Of a stretch of 64,000 nt of DNA, positions 45,676-56,417 are shown piece by piece. This stretch comes from Nannochloropsis oceanica (taxonomy: Eukaryota; Sar; Eustigmatophyceae; Eustigmatales; Monodopsidaceae). A model generated the notes under the pieces. That model was not told the origin of the DNA and did not search any database. It saw only the letters and a list, made by a program, of their open reading frames with translations. The stretch is from contig CP038111.1 in NCBI GenBank assembly GCA_004519485.1, positions 688,001-752,000 of the forward strand, in the 5' to 3' direction. Each line of letters starts with the position of its first letter. Positions within the stretch are counted from its first letter, which is position 1. A program made the translations under genes and the position numbers.

Positions 45676-46220
45676 GGCGGAAGGTGGCCGTGCAAGCTGA
45701 TGCCGTATAGGAGGGGGGGGAGGGAGGGAGGGGTGAGTCAGCAGCTGCACCAAGTTGCCATCCGGAGTCCTGCTTCACTGACCAATGCCCGACGTGTATT
45801 TTTGAACTGGCCAAACCTCACAAACTCCACAGCGACAAATAGACAAGGCAGAAACAAAAGCGAACGGTTGGTCGTGCCAGCTCAGTATGGCTTTGAGGGT
45901 TGCGTTTGTTGCATGAGGGTCAAGCAACGAACCGCAAGGATTCTTCCTTCGTCGGACACAATGCATCGCTTGCTGGGGTCTACGGTCTCTACATGTATTT
46001 ATTAAATAGGCTGCACTCCATTTGTCTCACCCTGCCACGGATCACTCGTACATACGCAGGCAACAACGAAGCAGGAAAGAGAAGAAGTAAAGTCGCACAC
46101 GGGCAATTTGGGGGGCTCTAAAAGGGTCTTTCCCCTTCGCTTTTTTTCCTCCCCGCCTTCCTAGCCTCCTCTCCCACGCCTGTCTCCTCGTCTTCCCTTG
46201 CTCCTGGCACGCCCTATACC
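45676..46220. promoter_or_regulatory. Divergent promoter region of two plastid-protein genes
   Basis: This 545-base gap lies between the start codons of the hemerythrin-like gene and the plastid helicase gene. A shared bidirectional promoter is possible because both products appear plastid-targeted. No TATA box was recognised; pyrimidine-rich sequence precedes the helicase ATG (46125-46205). Confidence 0.4.
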
Positions 46221-49200
46221 ATGGCGACAAGAAGTGTAATAGTGACCTGGCGGCAAGGCCAGCACCAGCACCATTTCTACGTCTCTCTTCTCCTCTTCCT
46301 GCTTCTTTCCTTGCCCGCGACGGCCTTCACCCTCCACTCCTACCGCCGCTCCTCCTTCCTTCCCCCCTTGCGGGCCACCACCACCTCCTCCTCCAATGCT
46401 CTTGCCACTGCTGACGCTGCTGCCGCTGCTGCTGCTACTACCACAACTGCTGCTGCAGCTCCATCAACCAATACTTTACTCGAGCAGATCAAAGCTGTGG
46501 CAGGGACGCCTGCTGTGCTCTCCTTACTAAAGGAGGCCGTGGCATCAACGGGCACAGGGGAGGTCAAACGCGAGTTTTTCAAGGCCATCTTCCCCTTCCC
46601 TCTCGACGACTTCCAGCTTGCTGCCTTGGATGCTCTAGGAGGGCGTGAAAATGTGGTGGTGTCAGCTCCCACGGGATCAGGTAACGAGGGAAACGGGACG
46701 AAGGGAGGGAGGGAGGGAGGGAGGGAGGGAGGAAGGGAGGGAGGGAGAGAAAAAGAAGGCTTCCTGTGCCTCCAATGACAATCGACCGGCCAAACGATGG
46801 CGGGCGAGCCGGCATTTATCAACTGTGGACGTGCGCGTCAACCTCACCATCCCCCTCAATGTCGTCTGGGATGGGATATAAATAAACACGCCCATGACCT
46901 CTCATTTGGTCACTCTTTCTCCCATGATTATGAATGAACATCATCCCTTCACAGGTAAGACGGTGGCGGGAGAGCTCGCCATCTACTACGCACTGGCCCT
47001 GGACCTGCAAGTGTACTACACTACCCCCCTCAAGGCCCTCTCCAATCAAAAGTATGTCGATTTCTGCCGCCAGTTTGGAACGGATCGAGTGGGCCTTCTC
47101 ACGGGCGACACGAACATCAACAGGGGGGCGCAGGTAAGGGAAGGAGGGAGGGAGGGAGGGAGGGAGGGGTTTCTAAGAAGCTTAGGTCCACATTATCTCC
47201 TGCCTGAGCAATCAGTTAAACATGAAGGCACGTCCTCCCTCCCTCCCTCCCTCCCTCCCTTCGCTGGTTGACCGCCACGACCTCTCGCTCTCCTCTATAG
47301 TCCTCGACGCCCCTCCCTCCTTCCCTCCCTCCCTCCCTCCCTCCCTCCCTCCCTCCCCCCCTAGGTGACCATCATGACTACAGAAGTGTACCGCAACATG
47401 CTCTACACGGGAGATGCCGGCGAGCTTGACCAGGTAGGGAGGGAGGGAGGAAGGGAAGAAGTGGAAGATCTGGATGCTTATCGTTCTCCATTTACCCACC
47501 GCTTCCTCCCCTCCTTCCCTCCCTCCCTCTCTCCCTCCCTTCCTCCCCCCCTCAGGTGTTTGCAGTGGTGTTCGACGAGTTCCACTACATGAACGACCCG
47601 GAGCGCGGCACGGTATGGGAGGAGAGCGTCATCCTCTCCCCCCCCCACATCCTTTTCGTGGCCCTCTCAGCCACCATTGCCAACGTGGGGCAGGTGAGGA
47701 AGGGAAGGAGGGAGGGAGGGAGGGAGGAGATGATTGCGTGTCGCGGCTTTGGATGCTTATACGCTCCCCTCCTTCTCTCCCTCCTTCCCTCCCTCCAGGT
47801 GGCGGGTTGGATCAGCACCGTGCATGGGCCCACGCAGACGGTTCTCTCGCACTTCCGGCCCGTCCCCCTCAAGTATCACTTCATCGACAATGAAGGTCAG
47901 CACGCGCATTCCCGCCCTCCCTCCCTCCAGCCCTCCCTCCCTCCCTCCCTGACCCCCGTACTCGCGTCCTAAACGTTTCTCCCTCCCTCCCTCCCTCTTT
48001 CCCTCCCGCCTCCTCTCCCTGGACAGGCATGTATCGCCTGTTCGACGACGAGGAGGCCGGCCCAGGCGCACCTCAAGGCCTCACGACGCTGGTGCGAGCC
48101 CCCCCACAGGGGATGGGGGGAGGCGCCGGCGGAGGGGGAGGGGGAGGGGGAGGGAGGAGGTGAGGAGGGGGCTTGGGAAGAGGGACGAGAGAGGGTGGGA
48201 GGGCGGAAGGGGGGAAGGGAGGAAGGGAGGGAAGGAGGAAGGGAGGAAGGGAGGGAAGGAGGGAAGGAGGGAAGTATCAAGATGATGATGCATCGGGCTC
48301 TCTCCTCTGCTGTCCCTGCTCCTACGGCGACAGCACACCAAAATTGCTCTTCCTCCCGCCCTCCCTCCCGCCCTCCCTCCCTCCCTCCCTCCCTTAGCCG
48401 CAGGTCCGACCGAGAGGATGAGGAAGTGGTGATGGTGCCCTCCGGGCCAGGGGGCAAAAAGAAGATGGCGATGGTACGAGCTCCCCAGCCGGTGAATGAT
48501 TTCTTGAGGTATGAGGAGAGGGAGGGGGGGAGGGAGGGAGGGAGGGAGGGAGGGAGGGAGGCAGGAAGGAGGGAGGTCTGTCGCTTCTGTCAGAAGGAGA
48601 TAGTCATGGTGCGAGCCCCTTCGCGGTCAATAACCTTCCCTCCCTCCCTCCCTCCCTCCCTCCCTCCCTCCCTCCCTCCCTCCCTCCCTCCCTCCCTCCC
48701 TCCCCACCCAGACGACGTGCTCTTCGCGAGCGCCGGCTTCTGGCGGAGAGCAGCGGCTACGGAGGGAGGGAGGGAGGGAGGGGCGGCAAGGCCTTCAAGG
48801 GAGGGGGGGGGTTCGGGAAGAACAAGAAGCAGCCGGACGGCATCCGGTTCACTGCCTGGTGAGGAGGGAGGGAGGGAGGGAGGAGGGAGGGAGGGAGGGA
48901 GGGAGGGAGGGAGGGAGGGAGGGAGGAGGGAGGGAGGGCGGGAGGGAAGGAGGCGGGAGGGAAGGAGGGAAGGAGGGAAGGAGAACAAAAGGGAAGGAGG
49001 GAGGCAGGGAAGGAGGGAGGCAGGGAGGAAAAAAGATGATTCAGAGGGAACATGAAGAGGGGGGGAGGAAAGAGGGAAGGAGAGAGGAAAAAAGATGATT
49101 CAGAGGGAACATGAAGAGGGGGGGAGGAAAGAGGGAAGGAGGGAGGAAAAGAATGGAAGACAGCCCGATGCGCCCTATACACGCTATTTTCTCATATACC

Positions 49201-52200
49201 CTCCCTCTCTCCCTCCCTCCCTTCCTCCCTCTTTCCCTCCCTCCTTCCTTCCCTCCCTCCCTCCCTCCCTCCCTTCTTCCCTCCCTCCCTCCCTCCTTCC
49301 CTCTTTCCCTTCCTTCCTTCCCTCCCTCCCTCCCTCCCTCCCCTCCTCCCTCCCATCCCTCCCTTCCTGCGCAGGTACCGTGACCTGGTCGACGCGCTTT
49401 CCCGTCGAGATCTCCTTCCGGCCATCGTCTTTATTTTTTCCCGCGCCGGGTGTGATAGGGCGGCGGCGGAGGTAGGGAGGGAGGCGGGGAGGCAGGGAGG
49501 CAGGGAGGGAGGGAGGGAGGGAGGGAGTAAGAAGAAGGCCGATGGAGGCAGGGGTCAAGAAACATCCCAACAATCTCCCTCTCTCCCTCCCTCCCTTTCT
49601 CCCTCCCTCCCTCCCCCTCCCTCCCTTCCTCTATAGGTGGGCGGCATTGCGTCCAAGCTGGGCCTGTTGTCCAATGCGGAGAAAAACATCATCAAAGAGC
49701 GACTGGCGGCCTTCCGTCTGGCGAATCCACAGGTAGGGAGGGAGGGAGGGAGGGAGGGAGGGAGGGAGTAAGGCATGGAGGGAGCTGGAAGGCTGTGAGG
49801 GTGCGCGTCGGTATCCTTGAGGAGGTGCATACGGGAACTATATGACCCATTTCCTTCCCTCCCTCCCTCCCTCCCTCCCTCCTTCCCTCCCTCCTCCTTC
49901 GCAGGTGCCCCTGGAAAAGGAGAAAGTTCGCCTCCTTTTGAACGGACTGGCTTCCCACCACGCTGGCCTCCTCCCTGTGTACAAGGCTCTTGTGGAAGAG
50001 CTCTTCAACGAGAACCTCATCCGGGTAAGGGAGGGAGGGAGGGAGGGAGGGAGGGAGGGAGGGAGGGAGGGAGGGGTCGTGTCTACGCTTACTTCGTTTC
50101 TGTTCTTCCCCTGCCCCTTTCGAGGTGCTGTTTGTGACCGAGACGCTGGCCAACATGTTGACTCGCATTCTTTTTCTCTCTCCCTCTCTCCCTCCCTCCC
50201 TCCCTCCCTCCCTCCCTCCCTCCCCAGGTGGTATTTGCGACCGAGACTCTGGCCGCAGGGGTCAACATGCCCGCCCGGGCCACCGTCATCTCCACCCTTA
50301 GCAAGAAAATCGGTTGGAAGGGAGGGAGGGAGGGAAGAGGGGAGGGAAGGAAGGAAGAGGACACTGGTACTATTCCCTCCAATTCCACAAGTACTCGGCT
50401 TCGCATTCCATCCCTCCCTCCCTCCCTCCCTCCCTCCTTTGTTTTCGTCTGCTGCATCCCACAGGCAAGGTGACCATCAATCTGCAGCCTTCCCAGCTCC
50501 TTCAGATGGCCGGTCGGGCGGGCCGACGAGGGAAGGACACGATGGGTCATGTGGTACACGAGGAAGGGAGGGAGGGAGGGAGGGAGGGAAGGGAGGGAGG
50601 GGAGGGAGGGGAGGGGAAGGGAAACGCTATTTCAGCCTATAAGCTGGAGCTCCGTCCCCCACACAATTGCTCCAGCCAACCTACCCTCCCTCCCTCCCTC
50701 CCTCCCTCCCTCCCTTCCTTAGGTGCTGATGCGCTCTCGGTCCGACGACGCCCTGGATGCTTTCGATCTCCTCTGTTCCCCCGTCGATTCGATCCGCTCG
50801 CATTTTCGCTCTTCGTATGCTATGGTGGTCAATATCCTTCGCACCCGTGACTTGGACAGCTGCAAGGCACGTCCGCCTGCCCTCCCCTTCCTCCGTCCCT
50901 TCCTCCCTCTCTCCTTCCCTTCCTCCCTCCTTTCGCTCACATTCCCTTTCCTCCTTCCTCCCTCCCTCCCTCGTTCAGGTGCTCGTGGAACGCTCCTTTG
51001 GAAACTATCTCAAGGCCTACTCCTTGGGCGAAGAGCAAGAAGCAGATCTGGTCAAGCGAGGTAGAGAGGGAGGGAGGGAGGGAGGGAGGGATGGGGGGAC
51101 GGACGGCGAATATATCGACTTCAAGTTCTGACGTCTCTCTTTTTTTCCCTATCTCTCCATCTCTCCGTCCCTCTTCCTCCTCTTCTCTCTCTCTCCATTT
51201 ACACCTCTATCGGCCTTCTCCATACACATATCTATAATTGTCAATGTCTATACATGTACATATGGATCTGTGCGTGATTATAATTTACAGAGGAGCTGAG
51301 GGGCCGACTGGGGGGAGTAGACGTGGGCGAGCTCCGGATGTACGAAGATCTGCAGGAGAAGCTGATGAAGGTAGGGAGGGAGGGAGGGAGGGAGAGGAAG
51401 GGGGGGATGAAAATTGATCAAATGCTCTTCAGGTTCACGAAGGGGGTTGGTAGAGAGGGAAGGGTGAAGAGGAATGATCAGAAGGAAGGAGGGAGAGAGG
51501 GCAAGAAGGATTCAGGAATTTATCGACACCCGTCGTGTTAATTTACTTGTAATGACCCCAACACCGCCCAAAATGTACCTAATCAAATTACCCCAACACC
51601 GCCCAAAATGTACCTAATCAAATTACCCCAACACCGCCCAAAATGTACCTAATCAAATTACCCCAACACCGCCCAAAATGTACCTAATCAAATTACCCCA
51701 ACACCGCCCAAAATGTACCTAATCAAATTACCCCAACACCGCCCAAAATGTACCTAATCAAATTACCCCAACACCGCCCAAAATGTACCTAATCAAATTA
51801 CCCCAACACCGCCCAAAATGTACCTAATCAAATTACCCCAACACCGCCCAAAATGTACCTAATCAAATTACCTCAACATCGCCCAAATCCACGCAACAGG
51901 CGACGAGGGCGGAGCGCAATCTGAAGCGAGAGGCGGCCAAGCTCGAGGAAAAATACGTCAAGGCCGTTTTAGGGGCGGTACGTCCCTCCCTCTATTTCTT
52001 CCTCCATCCCTCCCTCCCTCCATCCCTCCCTCTGATCCTTCCTGTTTATATTCAACCCTCCCTCCACCTCCTCTTGCCATTCTGGGGGATGGTCTGGCAG
52101 GGAGGGAGGGAGGGAGGGAGGAAGGGAGGAAGGGAGGGTGGGAGGGAGGGAGGGGCCTCCTCCTTCGAGACTGGCACACGCTCCATTCTATCGACGTAGC

Positions 52201-55200
52201 CACAATGCGCCTTTCTCTTATTCCCTCCCCTCCCTTCTACCCCCCCCCCTCCTTCTCTCCTCCCTCCCTCAGGTCCGGCTGGGGGCTGGTCTGCTTTTAA
52301 GGGACGGACGTACCCTGGCCCTGATTGGGGAGGCCACCCTCCCCCATCCGTTGACCGGCATGCAGCAAAATTTATTCGTAGGCCTGAGCCAGCATGGGAA
52401 GCTGGTAAGGCGGGGGGGAGCGAGGGAGGGAGGAAGGGAGGGAGGGAGGGAGGGAGATGCTGGAATTGGCACCTGTCAAGGCACGGTCTACTTATTCGCT
52501 CCCTTCCCTCCCTCCCTCCCTCCCTCTCTCCCTCCCTCCCTCCCTCCCTTCCCTCCCAGGTCGCTGTGTCCATCGGTGACATCCGCTCGGTGGAGGCGGG
52601 AAAGGAGGGCCTTGACGTGGATAGCGCCTTCCAGGTATCCCTGCTCCTCGAGGGGGATAGTGGGGGTGGGCTGCAGTGGCGGCCGGCGGGGGGAGGGGGA
52701 AAGGTACGTTGGCGAAGAAGATCGGAACGGAGAGGGATGGAAGGGAGCATATGGGAGGAAGGAGAGACGTTTATATTTTGTCGCTATTTTCTTTTTCGTC
52801 GTATTTGTTTAGTTTATTCCTTTCCTCCGCTCCCTTCCTCCCTCTTTACTTTTTGTCTCTATTTTCTCGTCAATCGTAATTTTTTTAATTTATTCCTTTC
52901 CTCCGCTCCCTTCCTCCCTCCCTTCCCAGGGAGAGGCGTTGACCTTCGTCGCTGAGCCCATGGACGCGGCCAGTGAGGAGGCGGTGGATCTGATGGCCTT
53001 CCTCAAGGTAAGGAGGGAGGGAGGGAGGGGGGGAGGGTGGAAAGGAGGGAAGGGGGAAGGGAGCACCAATGGTCGTACTCTGGTCTCTTTCGCGCAATCT
53101 GCTCACAATATCCTCTCCCTCCCTCCCTCCTTCCCTCCCTCCTTCCTTCCCTCCTTCCTTTCCTCCCTCGCGCCCTTTGTCTAACAAAAATCAAATAGGA
53201 GCTGGGAGCACGCATTCCCTCCCTCCCCACCCCTACTCCCTCCGTAGACCTCGTCAAGCAACAGGCTTTGGTCGCCTCTTTGCAGGAGCAGGTAAGCAGG
53301 GAGGGAGAGAGGGAGGGAGGGAGGGAGGGAGGGAGGGAGGGAGGGAGGGAGGGAGGGAGGGAATGGCAAGTCTTCCGATGGCTGCTGAAGATACCCACAT
53401 GATATGCAAACGGTCTTTGACCTCTTCTGTCCCCCTCCCCCCCTTGCCTCCCCCCCTCACCTCCATCTCCGCGTTTCTCCCGTCTCTATTTACGTGCCTT
53501 TCACCCTTCTCAGCTTCTGGCACCACCGCAAGTGTCTCTCCTAGTGGCAGGCCATGCATTATCCACTAGAGACCATTCATCCCTCCTTCCTCTACTCCCT
53601 CCCTGCAGGCCTCCCTCTCCCCCATCGCCTCCCTCGGCGACGCAGCCACGGACACCCTCCTGGCCGTGCGGGGGGAGCTGGAAAGGGTCGAGCGCCGGGT
53701 GAAGAAGAGGGAGAAGACCCTGCGGGGAGTCCGACAGAAGGAGTGGGATGATTTTTTGGCGGCGGTGGATTTGCTTGAAGGTGAGGAGGGAGGGAGGCAG
53801 GGAGGGAGGCAGGGAGGGAGGCAGGGAGGAAAAGAGTGCAGTAAAATAATGGTGATGGTCTTCTCGTCCATGTTGCTGTCCTTTTTCTTCCTGATTCATC
53901 ACACAAAATCTCAAACCCATGCACATACACGTACACACATGTATATCCCATATCCACAGAGTACGGAGCCCTCGTCGACACCCAGCAGCAAAAAGCGAGT
54001 CGGTCGTCCGACCAAGCGCAGGAGGACGAGGTACGGAATAGGGGCAAGAGCAGCAATAGCAGCAACAGCAGCAACAGCAGCAACAGCAGCAACAGCAGCA
54101 ACAGCAGCAACAGCAGCAATGCTGCCCCTTCCTCCCCCTCGCCCTCCCGTGCCCTCGTCCCCACGGGGTTGGGCCAACTGTTGGGCACAGTTCGAGCCGA
54201 GAACGAGCTCTGGTCCTCCCTCGTGCTCCTTTCCGAGGGGCTGGCGGACATGGTAGGGAGGGAGGGAGGGAGGGAGGAAGGGGGGGAGGAAGGGAGGGAA
54301 GAAGGGGGAGAAGGAGAGGGATTGTTTCTCTTCTTCTGTCTGTCTGTCCCTATCTACCCCCCTACACACACGCAACACGCACCTACCTATCTACCTACTC
54401 ATCCATCCATTCACTCATCAGGATGCCGTGGACCTGGTTGGCGTCATCTCGGCCCTCGTCAACGACATCAGCAAGAGCGAGGTACGTTGTCGATCCCTCC
54501 CTCCCTCCCTCCTGCTCTCCATGTACATACCCGCCCTCCCTGAGGCATGTCATAGGCCAATGTTTGGACTATCCCTGCTCCTCACCCCTCGTTCCTTCCT
54601 TCCCTCCCTCCATTCCTCTCTTGCCCCCTTCTTCCTCTCAGGTCAAAGTCAAATACTCGGCTTCCGAGGCGGCCTTCCAGCACCTAGAGAGTCTCGAGGG
54701 AATCCGAGAAGAGCTTCTCCTAGCCCAAAGGGCGCGAGGCCTCGACTTTCCTTGTCCGCTCGACCCACTCTTATCAGGCGTGGCGCAGTGCTGGCTGGCC
54801 GGTTTCAGCTGGAGGGAGCTGGTGGAAACCACGAGTCTGGATCAGGTGGGGAGGGAGGGAGGGAGGGAGGGAGGGAGGGAGGGGGGAGGGATGTTCTGGC
54901 GACAGCAGACGGAGCAACGGTGCATATCCTAACCCCCCTTTATCCCTCCCTCCTTCCCCCCCTCCTTCCCTCTTTCCTCCCTCGGTAGGGTGACGTGTGT
55001 CGGCACGTGCGCAAAGTCATCGACGCGCTTCGGCAGATCCCGATCTTGCCCAAGGGACTAGTGCCTGAACGGCTTAAGAATACTGCGAGGGAGGCTGCGG
55101 ATAGGATGGATCGATTCCCCGTCGCTGATGACGTGGGCGCGGTGAGCAGCGGGACCAGGCGGAAGGGGGGAAGGGAAGGGGGGAGGGAGGGGGAGGGAGG

Positions 55201-56417
55201 GGGGAATGAGGAGGAGGAGGGAGGGGGGAATGAGGAGGAGGAGGTGGAGGTTGAGAGCTGGGAGGTGGTGGAAACGGAGGACGAAGAGGAGGAGGAGGGG
55301 ATGGAGGGATGGAGTGATGGCGAGGAGGACGACTTATTTGATTTTAGCAAGCCGCCCGTGCCTCCCATGAGGGGAGGGAAGGAGGGAAGGGGGAAGGGAG
55401 GGAAGGAGGGCTTGATGTCGGACTTAATGGCGACCATGTACGGAGATGATCGGTGGGGAGTACCCAAGGCAAGGAGGGAGGGAGGGAGGGAGGGAAGGAT
55501 GGAGGGGGGCGGCTTGCCAGTGGCGTCTGGTCTGATGAACCGAGGAGGGGGGGGTGAGGCCTGTGTTCAGGAGGAGGGTCGAGAAGGTCACAAGGAGGGA
55601 GCTCAAGAGGAGGAGGGAGTTGGAGGTGAGGGAGGTGCTGGGGGAGGGAGGGAGCGAGGACGAGGAGGAGGACGAGGAGAAAAAGGAGGGAGTGGGGGAG
55701 GGGGCGGGGGAGGAAGGGGTTGAGAGGGCACTGGCTGACTTTTTGGAGGAGACCAAGGCAAGGAGAGCCAAATCGGAGGCGGCGGAGCCACTTGAAGCGT
55801 TTTTGGCGCGAGCGGCGGTTCTGGGGTCTGATCCAGAGGAGGAGGGGGAGGAGGGGGAGGAGGGGGAGGAGGGGGAGGAGGAGGAGGAGGAGGAGGAGGA
55901 GGCGGAGTTGGTGGAGGGGTATACGTTGATGGATGACAAGATGTTGATGGAGGTATGGAAGGAGAGAGGGGAGATCGATTTTGAGCGGGAGGCGGCGTTG
56001 TATGAGGAGGGGTTGTACGCGGTGGATGGTGACGAGTACAATGAGATGACTGCCCTAGACATGGAAGACGTGACCGATCCTCTCGCTCGAGCTGCAGCAC
56101 GCTTGGCAAGTCGAGAGGCGACTGCAGCAGCTGCTGCTTTAAAAAAGGAGGGGGAGGGGTGGGAGGAGGAGGAGGAAGGGAGGGAGGAGGCGGAGAAGGA
56201 GGAGGAGGAGGAGGAGGAAGAGGAGGAGACGGAAGAGGAGGAGGAAGACGAAGAAGAAGGTGAAGAAGAAGGACAAAACGTTCAGAGAGGCTCGTCGCCT
56301 ATTGAGGCTCTGGAAAAGGGAAGAGATGAGGGTGAGGAGGAAGAGGAGGACGTGTTTGCTGCATTGATGGCGGCATTGGACTCGGCGCCCTCTGTAGTGC
56401 CGCCGTCCTCCAGGTAG
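46221..56417 (+). CDS. ISE2: Plastid SKI2-like DExH RNA helicase, ISE2 type (at least 26 exons)
   Basis: Resolved exons: 46221-46680, 46955-47133, 47365-47433, 47556-47693, 47799-47895, 48027-48159, 48398-48508, 48712-48858, 49375-49471, 49637-49732, 49905-50024, 50228-50312, 50465-50553, 50723-50866, 50979-51060, 51291-51370, 51900-51977, 52273-52404, 52560-52703, 52930-53007, 53199-53291, 53609-53780, 53960-54252, 54422-54481, 54642-54845, 54989-55141 or beyond, with phases closing. Signal peptide plus ATAF site indicates the plastid. Helicase motifs: APTGSGKT (about 149-156), [16 protein letters not shown] (243-246), [43 protein letters not shown] (591-600). The DSHCT domain follows and ends near residue 1178. 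ISE2 acts in plastid RNA splicing, editing and rRNA maturation in plants; here this is inferred. An acidic tail (to the stop at 56417) follows through uncertain splicing. Exon 23 encodes a (SSN)n run. Confidence 0.9.
48592..48640 (+). repeat. Decayed copy of the exon 7 end inside helicase intron 7
   Basis: Translated, the segment gives [16 protein letters not shown]; exon 7 ends [16 protein letters not shown]. Nucleotide similarity is about 70% over some 45 bases, and it stops where the CCCT tract begins. No donor follows, so it is not a usable exon. Confidence 0.65.
49027..49145 (+). repeat. Tandem duplication (59-base unit, two copies) in helicase intron 8
   Basis: A purine-rich unit that contains GATGATTCAGAGGGAACATG recurs at a spacing of 59 bases with almost no differences. 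It lies in the longest GGGA-rich stretch of intron 8 and shows that local tandem duplication is active in these introns. Confidence 0.9.
50123..50166 (+). repeat. Copy of the motif-V exon start inside helicase intron 11
   Basis: The intron reads AGGTGCTGTTTGTGACCGAG, followed by ACGCTGGCCAACATG; exon 12, just 105 bases further, begins after AG with GTGGTATTTGCGACCGAGAC and TCTGGCC. Roughly 28 of 32 aligned bases match. Translated: [12 protein letters not shown] versus [14 protein letters not shown]. The copy keeps the AG acceptor but lacks the conserved GVNMPAR and any donor, so it appears to be a relict. Confidence 0.85.
51552..51890 (+). repeat. 35-bp minisatellite filling a helicase intron
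   Basis: Nine near-identical 35-base units (each containing CCCCAACACCGCCCAAAATG and TACCTAATCAAATTA) start at 51556 and every 35 bases after; a tenth, diverged unit (CCTCAACATCGCCCAAATCC) at 51871 runs into the splice acceptor ACGCAACAG at 51899. It is C/A-rich on the sense strand, unlike the GGGA/TCCC arms. Confidence 0.97.
54048..54122 (+). repeat. Coding (AGCAGCAAC/T)n repeat
   Basis: A nonanucleotide-like array of AGC AGC AAC/AAT codons inside helicase exon 23 encodes about eight Ser-Ser-Asn units, in the linker between the DSHCT half-domains. It is likely length-variable. Confidence 0.85.
55142..56417 (+). CDS. C-terminal acidic tail region of the helicase gene (splicing unresolved)
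   Basis: After the DSHCT end at about 55141 the same frame stays open to 55723 (…[18 protein letters not shown] … [17 protein letters not shown]), with a possible GC-type donor at 55470 (AAG|gcaagg). A second open frame runs to the stop at 56417 and contains [34 protein letters not shown] and [33 protein letters not shown], between Glu-rich runs. These ordered islands argue that it is translated. It may be the last exon of the helicase or, less likely, a separate small gene. The exact join was not determined. Confidence 0.5.

Noticed and set aside
51552-51890. Regularly spaced repeat taken as a CRISPR or satellite gene cluster
   Set aside because: Units are contiguous with no spacers and lie within an intron of a well-resolved gene: a simple minisatellite.
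52635-52703. Alternative donor at TTCCAG|gtatcc in helicase exon 19
   Set aside because: The downstream residues ([15 protein letters not shown]) continue the conserved-looking domain and the later donor AAG|gtacgt keeps phase.
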